A DNA stretch of 64,000 nucleotides, from assembly GCA_045604705.1 (NCBI GenBank), contig JAZUOO010000030.1, positions 1-64,000 of the forward strand, written 5' to 3'. Numbering within the stretch: position 1 is the first letter of the stretch; every line of letters starts with the position of its first letter. The notes under the pieces were generated by a model. The model was not told the origin of the DNA. It saw nothing but the letters and a program-made list of their open reading frames with translations, and made no database searches. Both the position numbers and the translations under genes were made by a program. The DNA comes from SIG622 sp045604705 (GTDB lineage Bacteria; Bacillota; Clostridia; Oscillospirales; CAG-382). Shown one piece after another: positions 16,954-26,203 of this stretch.

Positions 16954-18594
16954 TCAGGTCACACTGCCCAGAAAAGCAAGCGCACTCCTTATACCGTCAA
17001 CCGCCGCACTTGTAATACCGCCGGCATATCCCGCCCCCTCACCGCAGGTGTAGATGCATTTGTGACCGACAGCTTTCCTGTCCTCCCCTCTCGGAAGCTT
17101 TACAGGAGATGATGTTCTTGTTTCCGGTGCCGTCAACACTGCGTAATCGGAAGCAAAGCCCTTTATCTTACCGTCAAAATTCAGAAGTCCCGCTTTAAGA
17201 GTTTCGGTAACAAATGACGGGAACACGCTTGCAATGTCCGTAACCTCTGTCTTGCCCGTATACGTGGGTTTTACTTTCGTTGGAACACCGTTTGTTTTTT
17301 CGAAAAGTCCTCCAACCGTCTGAATCGGGGCACTGCCGTTTGAACCTGCAGCCTTATATGCCGTTCTTTCTATATTCGCCTGAAACTCCATCGCCGCAAA
17401 AGGATCGTTACCGAAGTCCTCTACCGAAACAGACACAGCAACAGCACTGTTGGCATTCTCACCGTCTCTTTCGCTGTAACTCATGCCGTTGGTAACTATA
17501 GACTCTTTCTCACTGGCAGATGCAACCACCGTTCCGCCCGGACACATACAGAAAGTATACGCTGCCCTCTCACCAACTCTGCAGGAAAGTGCATATTCTC
17601 CCTTTGAAAGTGCCGAATGCGATGCAAAATCTCCGTAAAGAGCATAGTCTATATCCTTTTGAAGATGCTCGATTCTTACGCCAACCGAAAAAGGCTTCGC
17701 GCACATTTCTATCCCCGACCTCGAAAACATCGCAAAGGTATTTCTGGCACTGTGTCCCACCGCAAGAAAAAGCGCATCTGTTTCAAGACTTTCATTCTCG
17801 CCGTTAATACCAATTTTAACGCTGCTTCCCGACTGCGTAACTTCAAGACTTGTAAGCTCGCAGTTGAAATAAACGCTGCCGCCCAGACTTATTATTTCTT
17901 TTCTTATACTTTTTACAATATTCCGAAGCTTATCAGTCCCGACATGAGGTTTTGCACTTATCAGAATACTCGGGTCTGCTCCGTGCTTTGCCAAAGTTTC
18001 AAGCACATATGAGCACAAAGGGTCGTTTATTCTTGTCATAAGCTTTCCGTCGGAAAAAGTTCCCGCACCGCCCTCACCGAACTGTACGTTGGTTTTCTCG
18101 GAAAGCTCTCCGGTCTGCCAATACTTTTCAACAATCTTTACTCTCGCATCAGCATCCGCGCCTCTTTCGAGTACAATCGGGCAAGCTCCGCTTCTGGCAA
18201 GCACAAGTGCCGCAAACATCCCGCAAGGACCAAAACCACACACAACGGGACGCATTTCCCCTTTGTATTCGGGAATAACAAAACCCTCCTCGGAGAAAAC
18301 CACTATATTTTCCTTTTTGCAAATAGACTCAAGCTTTTCAATATCCATGGTATTTGCGGGACACATCTCATCCTTGTACCCGAAAAACACGGAATACACA
18401 AGTTTTATTGCATTTTTGTCCCTTGCGTCCACAGATTTTTTGAATATTCCAAGCTCCGCCTTTCCAAAAGATGAGAAAAAACTGCTTTTTGACAAGATTC
18501 TTGCGGCTTTTTTTATCACCGCCGCGTCGTATCCTGACTCTTTGGTTTTAGAAAGCTCAAGCTTTATGTTATGAATAATGAATTTTCTGCTCAT
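16954..18594 (-). CDS. FAD-dependent dehydrogenase, COG2509 type
   Basis: A 546-residue flavoprotein of the uncharacterised FAD-dependent dehydrogenase family. A dinucleotide-binding motif (GFGPCGMFAALVLARSG) near residue 118 follows a ~90-residue N-terminal domain; FGEGGAGTFSDGKL and the C-terminal CGEGAGYAGGITSAAVDG complete the FAD site. The substrate is unknown. The start ATG 18594 has a GAGG 14 nt upstream, rather distant. It sits where glmM often follows cdaR in other Firmicutes. Confidence 0.88.
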   Translation of the reverse strand: MSRKFIIHNIKLELSKTKESGYDAAVIKKAARILSKSSFFSSFGKAELGIFKKSVDARDKNAIKLVYSVFFGYKDEMCPANTMDIEKLESICKKENIVVFSEEGFVIPEYKGEMRPVVCGFGPCGMFAALVLARSGACPIVLERGADADARVKIVEKYWQTGELSEKTNVQFGEGGAGTFSDGKLMTRINDPLCSYVLETLAKHGADPSILISAKPHVGTDKLRNIVKSIRKEIISLGGSVYFNCELTSLEVTQSGSSVKIGINGENESLETDALFLAVGHSARNTFAMFSRSGIEMCAKPFSVGVRIEHLQKDIDYALYGDFASHSALSKGEYALSCRVGERAAYTFCMCPGGTVVASASEKESIVTNGMSYSERDGENANSAVAVSVSVEDFGNDPFAAMEFQANIERTAYKAAGSNGSAPIQTVGGLFEKTNGVPTKVKPTYTGKTEVTDIASVFPSFVTETLKAGLLNFDGKIKGFASDYAVLTAPETRTSSPVKLPRGEDRKAVGHKCIYTCGEGAGYAGGITSAAVDGIRSALAFLGSVT

Positions 18595-18646
18595 ATCGGA
18601 TGTGCCGTTACCTCTTCTTTGCGTATTTCCCGCCCACCGTCATTTA

Positions 18647-20005
18647 TCATTCAAGTATCCGGCTGACGTTTGCCTGTTGGTTTTGAGGGTTCTTTTTCGT
18701 TGCCGTAACTGTACAGCTGTACACTCCTTCAACGCGTACTCTGCCGTTATCCAGCACATTCATGCCGAAAAGATGCGGTCTTAGCTTCACATTTCCGTAT
18801 TCACCCTCGCGGCTTATTCCTCCGAGATCCGCTATCATATATACATTTCTTTCATTGAGCTTTTCAATATCCTCAAGGTTACCGGAGAATGTTATCTTAA
18901 CACTTTCCTCCTTGACCGTATAATCAAGCTTGTCGGATTTGTTGATAAACACAATGTTTGCAGTAGTGACATCTACCTTTCCATTGGTTCTCTCAAGGGT
19001 TATACTCACACTCTTGGGTGCTGTTCCGTCCGCTTCGATTCCGCTTGGGAATGAGAGACCTACTTCCTTTTCATATACTTCACCGTATATGTCATCCGCA
19101 TCTATTTCCGCTGTCTCAATGTATGTTATTCCGTTTATTACCTCCGGAGCTCCCTTAATACTCACCTGACGGGGCTCTACTATTTCGCTGTAACCGGCAT
19201 TGTCCGCATCGAAGCCTCCCGAATACTTGGGATTTATCGGAACAGTGATGTGCTTGTTAACTATGACATCAACATTGGTCGTCTGTTCGTCCTGCTCCAC
19301 ATATGCATTGTTGTAAATTTTTCCGTCCTTGTCATAAAGCTTTATCATAACACCGGTCCTTGATACCGAATCGGAAATCCTTTCGCCGGAAAAATCCAGA
19401 TCTACCTTAGCCCCCGCGATTTTGTTCACTTCCTCCTCAGGACCTGTTACCCACACCTCTCCTACGGAAAGGATGTAATTTCTTATCTTCAGAGTGGAAT
19501 CACTCATTGCGACATTGTGGACATCCACATCTACCTTGAAGGATTTCTTTGTGGGAGTATCAATGTAAAGCTTTAATTCATAAGGGTACACGTCCTTAAC
19601 ATTTGTGTTTCCCGGAGCCGTAACCTCTATCTCAACCGAATACTCTCCGGATGTATTGATCCTTGAAAGGTCTATTGTCGCAACAATATCCTCGGCACTT
19701 ATACTGTTGACCTCACGCCTTGTACCGGTTACAGTGACATCCACAGTCGTGTTTTTACCGCTGATAATAGTATAGCCTTTTTCGTTGAGAGCACCCATAT
19801 TGTACTTTATCTCAACCCCTCTGAATTCCTTTTCATAGGTTATGCTCTGGTCTCCCGAAACATAAAACCACACTATAACTGCCGCTATTACGCAGACTAT
19901 CTTTGCTGCGAATGAGCTGAAGCCCTTTGACCCTCTGCTCGTTTTCACCTCGGATGACTGTCCGTTTTTTCCTTGACCGTCATCTGAGTACTTAAAAAAA
20001 CGCAT
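18647..20005 (-). CDS. cdaR: CdaR, YbbR-domain regulator of the c-di-AMP cyclase
   Basis: A 452-residue protein with one N-terminal membrane helix (about residues 34-50) and an extracytoplasmic part made of tandem YbbR repeats of about 80 residues; each repeat shows a hydrophobic strand plus pattern like VTVTGTRREVNSI or VSIKGAPEVINGI. In Firmicutes CdaR binds and modulates CdaA. The start ATG 20005 has AGGAGGTGAAGTGA upstream and lies just after cdaA. Confidence 0.93.
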   Translation of the reverse strand: MRFFKYSDDGQGKNGQSSEVKTSRGSKGFSSFAAKIVCVIAAVIVWFYVSGDQSITYEKEFRGVEIKYNMGALNEKGYTIISGKNTTVDVTVTGTRREVNSISAEDIVATIDLSRINTSGEYSVEIEVTAPGNTNVKDVYPYELKLYIDTPTKKSFKVDVDVHNVAMSDSTLKIRNYILSVGEVWVTGPEEEVNKIAGAKVDLDFSGERISDSVSRTGVMIKLYDKDGKIYNNAYVEQDEQTTNVDVIVNKHITVPINPKYSGGFDADNAGYSEIVEPRQVSIKGAPEVINGITYIETAEIDADDIYGEVYEKEVGLSFPSGIEADGTAPKSVSITLERTNGKVDVTTANIVFINKSDKLDYTVKEESVKITFSGNLEDIEKLNERNVYMIADLGGISREGEYGNVKLRPHLFGMNVLDNGRVRVEGVYSCTVTATKKNPQNQQANVSRILE

Positions 20006-20010
20006 TCACT

Positions 20011-21021
20011 TCACCTCCTGCTGTCTGCCTGCGAATCGGAATCATTGGCATCTTCCGTATATTCCGAACCGTTGTCCATATCGTTATTCCTTGTTTTTTT
20101 CTTTTTGATATGTACCTTAGAATTCTTTTCCTTTGTTGTGGAAATGGGAAGAATCTTGCCAATTACCCCGATGGTCTTCTGAACATTATTTTCCGAAGTC
20201 TTGTCATTATCGCCGATAAGCAGCTCCTCAAGCTTTGATATAAGATCCCCCTTGGAAACTCCCCTTATAAGATGTCCATCTATCGCAATTGATACCATTC
20301 CCGTTTCTTCAGACACAACCACCACAACCGCATCTGAGTTCTCACTCATACCTATTGCCGCCCTGTGACGTGTTCCAAGGGTCTTGATGATTGTCTCGTC
20401 CTGTGAAAGCGGCAGGAAGCAGCCCGCAGCATACACTTTGCAGTCGCGTACCACCATTGCACCGTCATGCAAAGGAGATTTATTGAAAAAGATATTTCGG
20501 ATAAGATACGTACTAGGATCGGCATTTATCACGGTACCCGTCCTTATAACGTCACCGAGCCTTGTGCCTCTTTCAATCACGATAAGCGCACCTGTCTTTT
20601 CGGCAGAGAGCTCAACCACAGCATCAGCAATAATACCGATACATTTAGACATCTGACTCATCACGTTGTTGTCTTTTCTTGAAGTGATGCTCTTTATCGA
20701 CTCACCACCGACCTTCTCAAGAAACGAGCGCAGTTCAGACTGAAACAGGATGATAATACCGATAATACCGACCTGAACTATATTGCTTATAATGAAATTC
20801 AGCGCATACATTTCAAAGAAGCTGCTGAGCATCATAATTATAAGAATAAACAAAATACCTATAGCGAGCTTGCCCGCACGTCTTTCGCGAACAAACTTGT
20901 AAAGATAGTAAAAGAGTATCGAAACAATAACAATATCCGCGATGTCAAAGAACCCCACCGAGGAAAATTGATTAAAAGTATAAGAAAACACATCCTTAAT
21001 CGCCTGTATGATTGTCTGCAA
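20011..21021 (-). CDS. cdaA: Diadenylate cyclase CdaA
   Basis: Makes cyclic di-AMP from two ATP; c-di-AMP controls potassium and osmolyte balance and cell wall homeostasis. Three membrane helices (about residues 20-95) precede the DAC domain with the catalytic DGA in SPLHDGAMVV and RHR in TLGTRHRAAIG. The ~60-residue hydrophilic Lys/Asp-rich tail is longer than usual. The apparent start is TTG 21021, about 10 nt after GAGGAG; the nearer ATG is out of frame. Confidence 0.95.
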   Translation of the reverse strand: MQTIIQAIKDVFSYTFNQFSSVGFFDIADIVIVSILFYYLYKFVRERRAGKLAIGILFILIIMMLSSFFEMYALNFIISNIVQVGIIGIIILFQSELRSFLEKVGGESIKSITSRKDNNVMSQMSKCIGIIADAVVELSAEKTGALIVIERGTRLGDVIRTGTVINADPSTYLIRNIFFNKSPLHDGAMVVRDCKVYAAGCFLPLSQDETIIKTLGTRHRAAIGMSENSDAVVVVVSEETGMVSIAIDGHLIRGVSKGDLISKLEELLIGDNDKTSENNVQKTIGVIGKILPISTTKEKNSKVHIKKKKTRNNDMDNGSEYTEDANDSDSQADSRR

Positions 21022-21094
21022 AATTCATGTCACTCCTCTTTATACTGCAGAAGCAAAATGTGTACACTGCGGCATGATAAAACTTATTCAAGCT

Positions 21095-21103
21095 ATTATA
21101 TCA
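21095..21103 (-). promoter_or_regulatory. Extended -10 promoter of cdaA
   Basis: On the minus strand TGATATAAT, an extended -10 element (TGN before TATAAT), with no convincing -35, about 75 nt before the cdaA start. The short inverted repeat CACATTGTGTG overlaps its upstream edge. Confidence 0.45.
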
Positions 21104-21169
21104 CACAATGTGCGAAAAATAAAGACTATTTTATAAATTAATTTATTTTTTAAGAAAAAATCTGTCGCA

Positions 21170-21210
21170 AAACAAAAAGAACTGTACCTCACTTAAGAAG
21201 TACAGCTCTC
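21170..21210 (-). terminator. Terminator after the dockerin-like protein gene
   Basis: On the minus strand GAGCTGTAC...GTACAGTTC forms a near-perfect stem of 11-12 bp followed by TTTTTGTTTTG, about 55 nt after the stop at 21265. Confidence 0.8.
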
Positions 21211-21264
21211 TGATTTTGAGTTATTTCGTGGAAGGATAATTCATCTTATCCGAAGCTACGAAGC

Positions 21265-24200
21265 TTAATATCCCCAGGAAACAAGAACATACGCTACGTC
21301 CTTAGAGTCAATCTTGCCGTCTCTGTTAAGGTCGTACTTTGCGTAATTTTCTCTGCCCTGTGTTGTATCAAGGTTAATTTCACCGAAGTAAGATACTACT
21401 GCGGAGAGGTCGTAAATGTTAATCATGCTGTCCTTAACAATGTCACCTGCAAGGAATGTTACATTCTTTGCACTGGACGCCTTGTCCTCCTCGACTTCAA
21501 CTGCGTTGTCCTTTACGTTGTTCCAGAAGTTGAGAACCTTGCCGTCAATGTCCTCGCTCTGCATTGTAACTGTATATCTTGCTGTTCTGTAGCCGGCACC
21601 TGATACCTCTACGTTGTATGCAATGTTATAAGTAAGCGCATTTGCAAGAACTATCTGATATACCGAATCATCTGTTACATAAACCTCTGCATTCGGCTTT
21701 ACGCTTGTTGCAATAACGGGCATTTCAGCATCATTACCAAGGTCAATTACAATTGCATTTTCAAGGTCTCCGCCTGAAATTGTAACTTTCATTTGCTGAT
21801 ATGCAACAGCTTTATTTTCAACTGTATTGGGGAAGCTGAGATTAATTGTGAGGTCTCTTGTGGGAACGTAGATGTATGTTGCGGGAATACCCGTTCCGAG
21901 ATTGAGAACACCTTCTGCTTCCGTTCCGTCAGACTCTATCTTTCCTTCGGGGAGATATGTGTCAACGATGTTGTCGTCAGTTGTTGTTGTGTGAACAGCG
22001 TTGGTGTTGTTATTTTCGATTGCAAAGCTGAATTCACCGTAACCTGTGAACTTAACCTGTGCAATTGTGATGGTCTTTGCAGTATCATTTCCGACATTTG
22101 CCTTAGTGTCAAAGTGGAATTCGTATCTGTTTGCATCATTGTTTACGGGTGAAACAGTTATGTTATCACCTGCAATGTCAATAATCTTATAATCAATTTC
22201 TCCGTCTGTTGTTGTAAGCTTGAATGTGAGGTCACCGGAGTTGAGACGGTTGATTGTGGATTCATCGCTTGCAACAAGGTTGATGTTATAGGTTATTTCG
22301 CCCTCAACTTTGGGAAGTACTTCTGCAAATTCAACTGTGATGTCTGCAGTGCGACCGTCGAAAAGTATTGTAAGTGCTTCGTCAAGATAATAAGGAATGA
22401 ACTCATACTTGTCAAGCTCTGCAACCGATGAAAATGCTGTATTGTAATAGAATGCAGAAGGTTCATTTACAACGTCAACGCCTTCATAGTAGTTTCTGCT
22501 GAAATCTACTGTTGTTTTTGCTTCATCAAAATCATAGAAGTAAATCTGATAGCTGTCTGTAATGCCCTTGAATACGTTATAATTTACTGCAATTTCAATC
22601 TCATCTCCACCCATATAACTGAGAGCCTGAATGTATCCGTCAGCAGTGCCTGAGAATGTGTTGCCTGTAATTGTAAGGCTATCTGAAGTTCCGTTGTTGT
22701 CGCGAACCCTGATATTTAGGGGAATAAAGGAAACATTATTAATTGTGTTATTCTTAATAACTATTTCTCCGTCAATACCGCTTGCGGCAAATATACCTGA
22801 ATTTTGTGAGCCACCAAGATTATCTATTGTGTTACCGATAAAGGAGAAGTTTGTTATAAGCGCGTTATCTTCTGTTCCTGCAATGTTAAAGTGTACTGCT
22901 GCCTCATTTCCTGTTTTTACAGTATTGAGGAACTTGTTGTTTTCAAACTTGAAATCCTTATAGAGAACACCACCGTTACGTTGCCCACTGAATACAAAAT
23001 TACTGTTTTCAAATGTTATGTTTTTAACAGTAAAGCCGTCATAGTTTACGGAATTGCCGTCAGATGACATAATTGTTGTATCCTTAATAACCGCACCTTC
23101 AACGCCCTTGAGAGTTACATTTGTAAGTGTTGCAGGAAGCTTTACCGTACCCTCTTCGATTGTCACGGGAAGAAGCTCAATAACTGTACCGTCTGCATTT
23201 GCCGATGCTGCTGTGAACGCTTCGGCGAGAGTTGCAAACTTGTCGTCGCCAATCTTGGCTACAGCGAGTACATTTTTATAAGTACCGTCGATGTACTTAA
23301 CAACATAGTCATCTTCAGCAATAACAGTGATAGTATTAGGAGCAGTCAAGGTTGCGCTTGCTGCCAGCTTGAACTCGTCGATAGCGGCATTAATGACGAA
23401 CTCATCAACCGTGTTGTCACCCTCAAATACGATGTTGGTCTTAGTGGTGTTGTTTCTCGTCCAAGTACCAAGGATACTGAGGTTGCTATCCTTGATGGTG
23501 ATCGTCTTTCTACCGTAGTTGGAGTTGAGAACAGCTGCAACAGAAGCAGTGATATTTACGTTTTCAAGGCTTACGCCGTTGCTGTAATCAACCTTGACAC
23601 CGTAAGCAACATCAGTGATTGTGACATTTTTCAGTTTTGTGGTATTATTGTTTGAAACAACCTGAAGGAATCCGTAACCGTAATTCTTCGCGGTACAATC
23701 TTCGATTACAACAGTAGCTGCGCTACGAGTTTCAACGGCATAAGTGTTCATACCCTTACCGTCAAAGTTCACGTTTTTAATCGTGATATTCGCGGTAACG
23801 TTCATCTTGCCGGTATAATCCTTATCTGCACCGTCAATGGTGATGTTCTTATTGATTGTCACATCTTCAGTTACATTGCCAACAAGCTCGATTGTGTCAT
23901 TTGCCTGTGCTGCTTTAATCGCCTCGCCAAGAGTTGCATAACCGGTATCACCGATTTTTGCAACAGGAGTAACATTTGAATATGTGCGGGTAACAACCGC
24001 TCCTCTTGTTTCGGTTATACCGAGAGCACAACCGGGATAAGCAGTAACTTCACCGCTATATGGTTTATCGGAATCAAAAACCACAACAAAGGTGTGATTT
24101 TTTGCACCGAAGGTTATGTTACCTGTATAATTTGCATCTTCGTCTGTCATATCCAACTTAAAATCGCCTGAGGTTTTTACATTTGTGTCGGCTTCTGTAT

Positions 24201-25254
24201 AAAGTGTAACAATACCCTTTGTATTCTTTTTTAATGTCACCTCCGCAGATGTGTAATAAAGCTGCTTTTCAACACCTACATTACTGAAGACAAATGCACC
24301 GTTAACATCTTCGATTCCCTTGCTTGTAGCATTGTTTACATAATAATCAGTATCATAGAATACAGACGCCTCAAAGTCAGCAGGCTTTGTTACAATAGGC
24401 GTATCTACAACATAGTAGCCGTCATCATCTACATAAATTTCTACGTTATAAGTTCCAATTGCCGTACCAAATCCCCACTTACCCGAGTTAAGAGCCGAAC
24501 GGTTATTGTTAAGAGGAGAGTAGAATCTACCACCACTTATAAGCAAATAAGCTGTCGAGTCTACAGAACTCATCAACCCACTATGGAATACACCACCTGA
24601 AATGAAGGTCTTTGCTCTGTCAAGTTTCAATGTTGCATTGAAAACACCATCATATATATATACATATGAATCATTTTGGCTATTAGCTACACATATTGCA
24701 TATGTTCCATCAAAAACACCGTTGAATATCTTAATTGTTGGTCTGTCACTGTTAACGGAATTATAATAAATACACGCTTTCATAAATCCACCGTTTGTTG
24801 ACATTCCGCCAGGGTTTGTTTCATCAGCATATACAAGAAGTGTATCGCCTGCATTCGCTCTTGAGTTTGCTACAATCTCAATCGCGTGATTACTTTTGGG
24901 AGCGGTGAGAGTGTATTCATCCAAATCAAGAATACGCTTTTCTGTTGAAGGGATTTTCACGGTTGAACTCAAAGTAACATCCGCCAAAAGCGTAAGCGTA
25001 GTGCCGTTAGTCCACGCAGCTATAGCCTCGTCTATAGTTGCATAATAGGTATTTCCTACCTTTGCAACAGCATTTTCCGCCGTAACCTCAGCAGCAGGTT
25101 CTTCCTCCGCAAAAAGCTCCGCTTCTTCAGCTGCTTCTTCTGTTTCAATTTCAACAATCGCTTCTTCTGCCGTTTCTTCTTCCTGTGCCATAGCAGAAAG
25201 GCTCATTGTCGCTGCGGCTGCCAGCGCCAACAAGAAAACCAATAATTTTTTCAT
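21265..25254 (-). CDS. Large secreted repeat protein with C-terminal dockerin-like domain
   Basis: 1329 residues. A signal peptide (1-23) is followed by a very acidic Glu/Ala linker (24-60). Three copies of a ~35-residue module (patterns AKVGNTYYATIDEAI, AKIGDTGYATLGEAI, AKIGDDKFATLAEAF) start near residues 63, 430 and 663. Each leads into beta-helix-like repeats rich in I, V and N (e.g. ITIKNVNFDGKGMNTYAVE), as in pectate-lyase-fold or adhesin-like proteins. Near residues 990-1250 come two beta-sandwich-like domains, the first loosely cohesin-like. The last 60 residues contain two EF-hand-type repeats (KDSMINIYDLSAVVSYFG and DLNRDGKIDSKDVAYVL), the dockerin pattern. It is probably exported to bind carbohydrate or a scaffold; no enzyme motif is seen. 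It has its own promoter and terminator. Confidence 0.85.
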   Translation of the reverse strand: MKKLLVFLLALAAAATMSLSAMAQEEETAEEAIVEIETEEAAEEAELFAEEEPAAEVTAENAVAKVGNTYYATIDEAIAAWTNGTTLTLLADVTLSSTVKIPSTEKRILDLDEYTLTAPKSNHAIEIVANSRANAGDTLLVYADETNPGGMSTNGGFMKACIYYNSVNSDRPTIKIFNGVFDGTYAICVANSQNDSYVYIYDGVFNATLKLDRAKTFISGGVFHSGLMSSVDSTAYLLISGGRFYSPLNNNRSALNSGKWGFGTAIGTYNVEIYVDDDGYYVVDTPIVTKPADFEASVFYDTDYYVNNATSKGIEDVNGAFVFSNVGVEKQLYYTSAEVTLKKNTKGIVTLYTEADTNVKTSGDFKLDMTDEDANYTGNITFGAKNHTFVVVFDSDKPYSGEVTAYPGCALGITETRGAVVTRTYSNVTPVAKIGDTGYATLGEAIKAAQANDTIELVGNVTEDVTINKNITIDGADKDYTGKMNVTANITIKNVNFDGKGMNTYAVETRSAATVVIEDCTAKNYGYGFLQVVSNNNTTKLKNVTITDVAYGVKVDYSNGVSLENVNITASVAAVLNSNYGRKTITIKDSNLSILGTWTRNNTTKTNIVFEGDNTVDEFVINAAIDEFKLAASATLTAPNTITVIAEDDYVVKYIDGTYKNVLAVAKIGDDKFATLAEAFTAASANADGTVIELLPVTIEEGTVKLPATLTNVTLKGVEGAVIKDTTIMSSDGNSVNYDGFTVKNITFENSNFVFSGQRNGGVLYKDFKFENNKFLNTVKTGNEAAVHFNIAGTEDNALITNFSFIGNTIDNLGGSQNSGIFAASGIDGEIVIKNNTINNVSFIPLNIRVRDNNGTSDSLTITGNTFSGTADGYIQALSYMGGDEIEIAVNYNVFKGITDSYQIYFYDFDEAKTTVDFSRNYYEGVDVVNEPSAFYYNTAFSSVAELDKYEFIPYYLDEALTILFDGRTADITVEFAEVLPKVEGEITYNINLVASDESTINRLNSGDLTFKLTTTDGEIDYKIIDIAGDNITVSPVNNDANRYEFHFDTKANVGNDTAKTITIAQVKFTGYGEFSFAIENNNTNAVHTTTTDDNIVDTYLPEGKIESDGTEAEGVLNLGTGIPATYIYVPTRDLTINLSFPNTVENKAVAYQQMKVTISGGDLENAIVIDLGNDAEMPVIATSVKPNAEVYVTDDSVYQIVLANALTYNIAYNVEVSGAGYRTARYTVTMQSEDIDGKVLNFWNNVKDNAVEVEEDKASSAKNVTFLAGDIVKDSMINIYDLSAVVSYFGEINLDTTQGRENYAKYDLNRDGKIDSKDVAYVLVSWGY

Positions 25255-25338
25255 TCAAAAATCCTCCTTTGGTTTTATGCCCTAACTAATTTTGGACATT
25301 GTCAAACTAAACTATGAATATTCGTAGTTTATAATTGG

Positions 25339-25367
25339 ATTATATCACGTCTAAATATTTAATTCAA
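25339..25367 (-). promoter_or_regulatory. Sigma-A-type promoter of the dockerin-like protein gene
   Basis: On the minus strand TTGAAT (25362-25367), a 17-nt spacer and TATAAT (25339-25344), about 85 nt before the start; AAAGGAGG precedes ATG 25254. Confidence 0.65.
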
Positions 25368-25435
25368 TATAACTTCCATACATTTTAATATTTTTATGAT
25401 GTTTGTTTTTGGTTTATTCACTAATTTTGGGTTTT

Positions 25436-25478
25436 TTAGTAAAAATAAAAAGGGTACGTGTCCGAAGATACGTATCCG
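25436..25478 (-). terminator. Strong terminator not attached to a known gene
   Basis: On the minus strand GGATACGTATC, loop TTCG, then GACACGTACCC (11 bp, one G-U) and TTTTTATTTTTAC. A textbook intrinsic terminator for leftward transcription. The only candidate upstream is the 41-codon frame at 25501-25626. Confidence 0.8.
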
Positions 25479-25500
25479 AATACTCTAGCGAAACGTAAAT

Positions 25501-25626
25501 TTACTTACCACTCTTTTCCAAAATCTCTTTTTCGGCTTCCGTTCTGTTCTCATATTCGTCGCATACCGCAACGATATCGGATTTCGTTGGGTAAGAATGA
25601 CATTCTTTAAAAGTATAACGCCTCAT
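25501..25626 (-). CDS. Possible 41-residue protein or remnant
   Basis: A short frame, MRRYTFKECHSYPTK... to ...EKEILEKSGK, ends 23 nt before a strong terminator on the same strand. The charged Glu/Lys-rich end and codon choice look like a real C-terminus, but there is no ribosome binding site before ATG 25626. Its ATG overlaps (ATGA) the stop of another frame at 25623-25805 that I cannot identify either. It could be a small gene or the tail of a decayed one. The rest of 25255-25909 (including a 117-codon rightward frame at 25597-25950 that runs into the lysine riboswitch promoter) shows nothing I can support. Confidence 0.3.
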   Translation of the reverse strand: MRRYTFKECHSYPTKSDIVAVCDEYENRTEAEKEILEKSGK

Positions 25627-25909
25627 GTACCGAGACACATTTTAATGAAGATATTTTCGGAATTTTCCGCCTGCGTAATACATACATATTTTATAAAAAT
25701 AAAAAACAAGGAAGCGATTGTACTGTTTGAAAAGGAAACTTCCGTAGGCAAGGTCAGCGAAAGACTTTCATTTTCCAACATAAACTGCTTCGGCATATGC
25801 TCCAAAAGGAAAACCGGCTATCCTCCGACAAAATACATAAAAACAATGCAGTCATGTTCACATTTCTGCCAAATATTTCAAAATTATTGCCGATTTTTGC
25901 AAAAATCTA

Positions 25910-25938
25910 TTGACAATACCGGTTCCGTATGGTACAAT
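25910..25938 (+). promoter_or_regulatory. Sigma-A-type promoter of the riboswitch-controlled transporter
   Basis: TTGACA (25910-25915), a 17-nt spacer, and TACAAT (25933-25938); transcription would start just before the lysine aptamer. Confidence 0.75.
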
Positions 25939-25947
25939 TTAAACAAT

Positions 25948-26112
25948 TGATGATAGAGGAGCGATTTTCACAAGTAAAAAGCACTGACAACGGCAACTGT
26001 ATGTTTTTGAAAAGGAAAACCGCCGAGATGTTCGTGCCGATGCCGCAGTACGGACGTCGGGATGCAGGAGAATATTCTGCGTACTGTCACTATTGTGGAG
26101 CACTATCGGTTA
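25948..26112 (+). promoter_or_regulatory. Lysine riboswitch (L box) aptamer
   Basis: The leader matches the conserved L-box blocks in order: GATAGAGGAGCGA...AAGTA (from 25952), an ACCGCCGAGATG block (about 26015), CTGTCAC near 26093, and GTGGAGCACTATC closing the P1 stem (GATAG/CTATC). Lysine binding in such leaders stops transcription or translation of lysine synthesis or uptake genes. It lies between a strong promoter and an NhaC-family transporter. Confidence 0.92.
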
Positions 26113-26145
26113 TCTTTACACTTACCCTTGTATATGTGTATTTTA

Positions 26146-26187
26146 TGCCGCAGGTGTTCTATATCATCCGCGGTAAAATTATTTTTT
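26146..26187 (+). terminator. Expression-platform terminator of the lysine riboswitch
   Basis: TGCCGC-A-GGTG, an 8-nt loop and CATC-C-GCGGTA are followed by AAATTATTTTTT, directly before the AAGGAGG binding site of the transporter gene. Lysine would favour this hairpin (off state). Confidence 0.7.
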
Positions 26188-26203
26188 AAGGAGGTTCATT
26201 TTT

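Noticed and set aside
25597..25950. 117-codon rightward frame
   Set aside because: No binding site, no recognised family, and it runs through the -35 and -10 of the downstream promoter.
25929..26189. 86-codon rightward frame before the NhaC-family gene
   Set aside because: It spans the -10 hexamer, the lysine aptamer and its terminator, so it is non-coding leader RNA.
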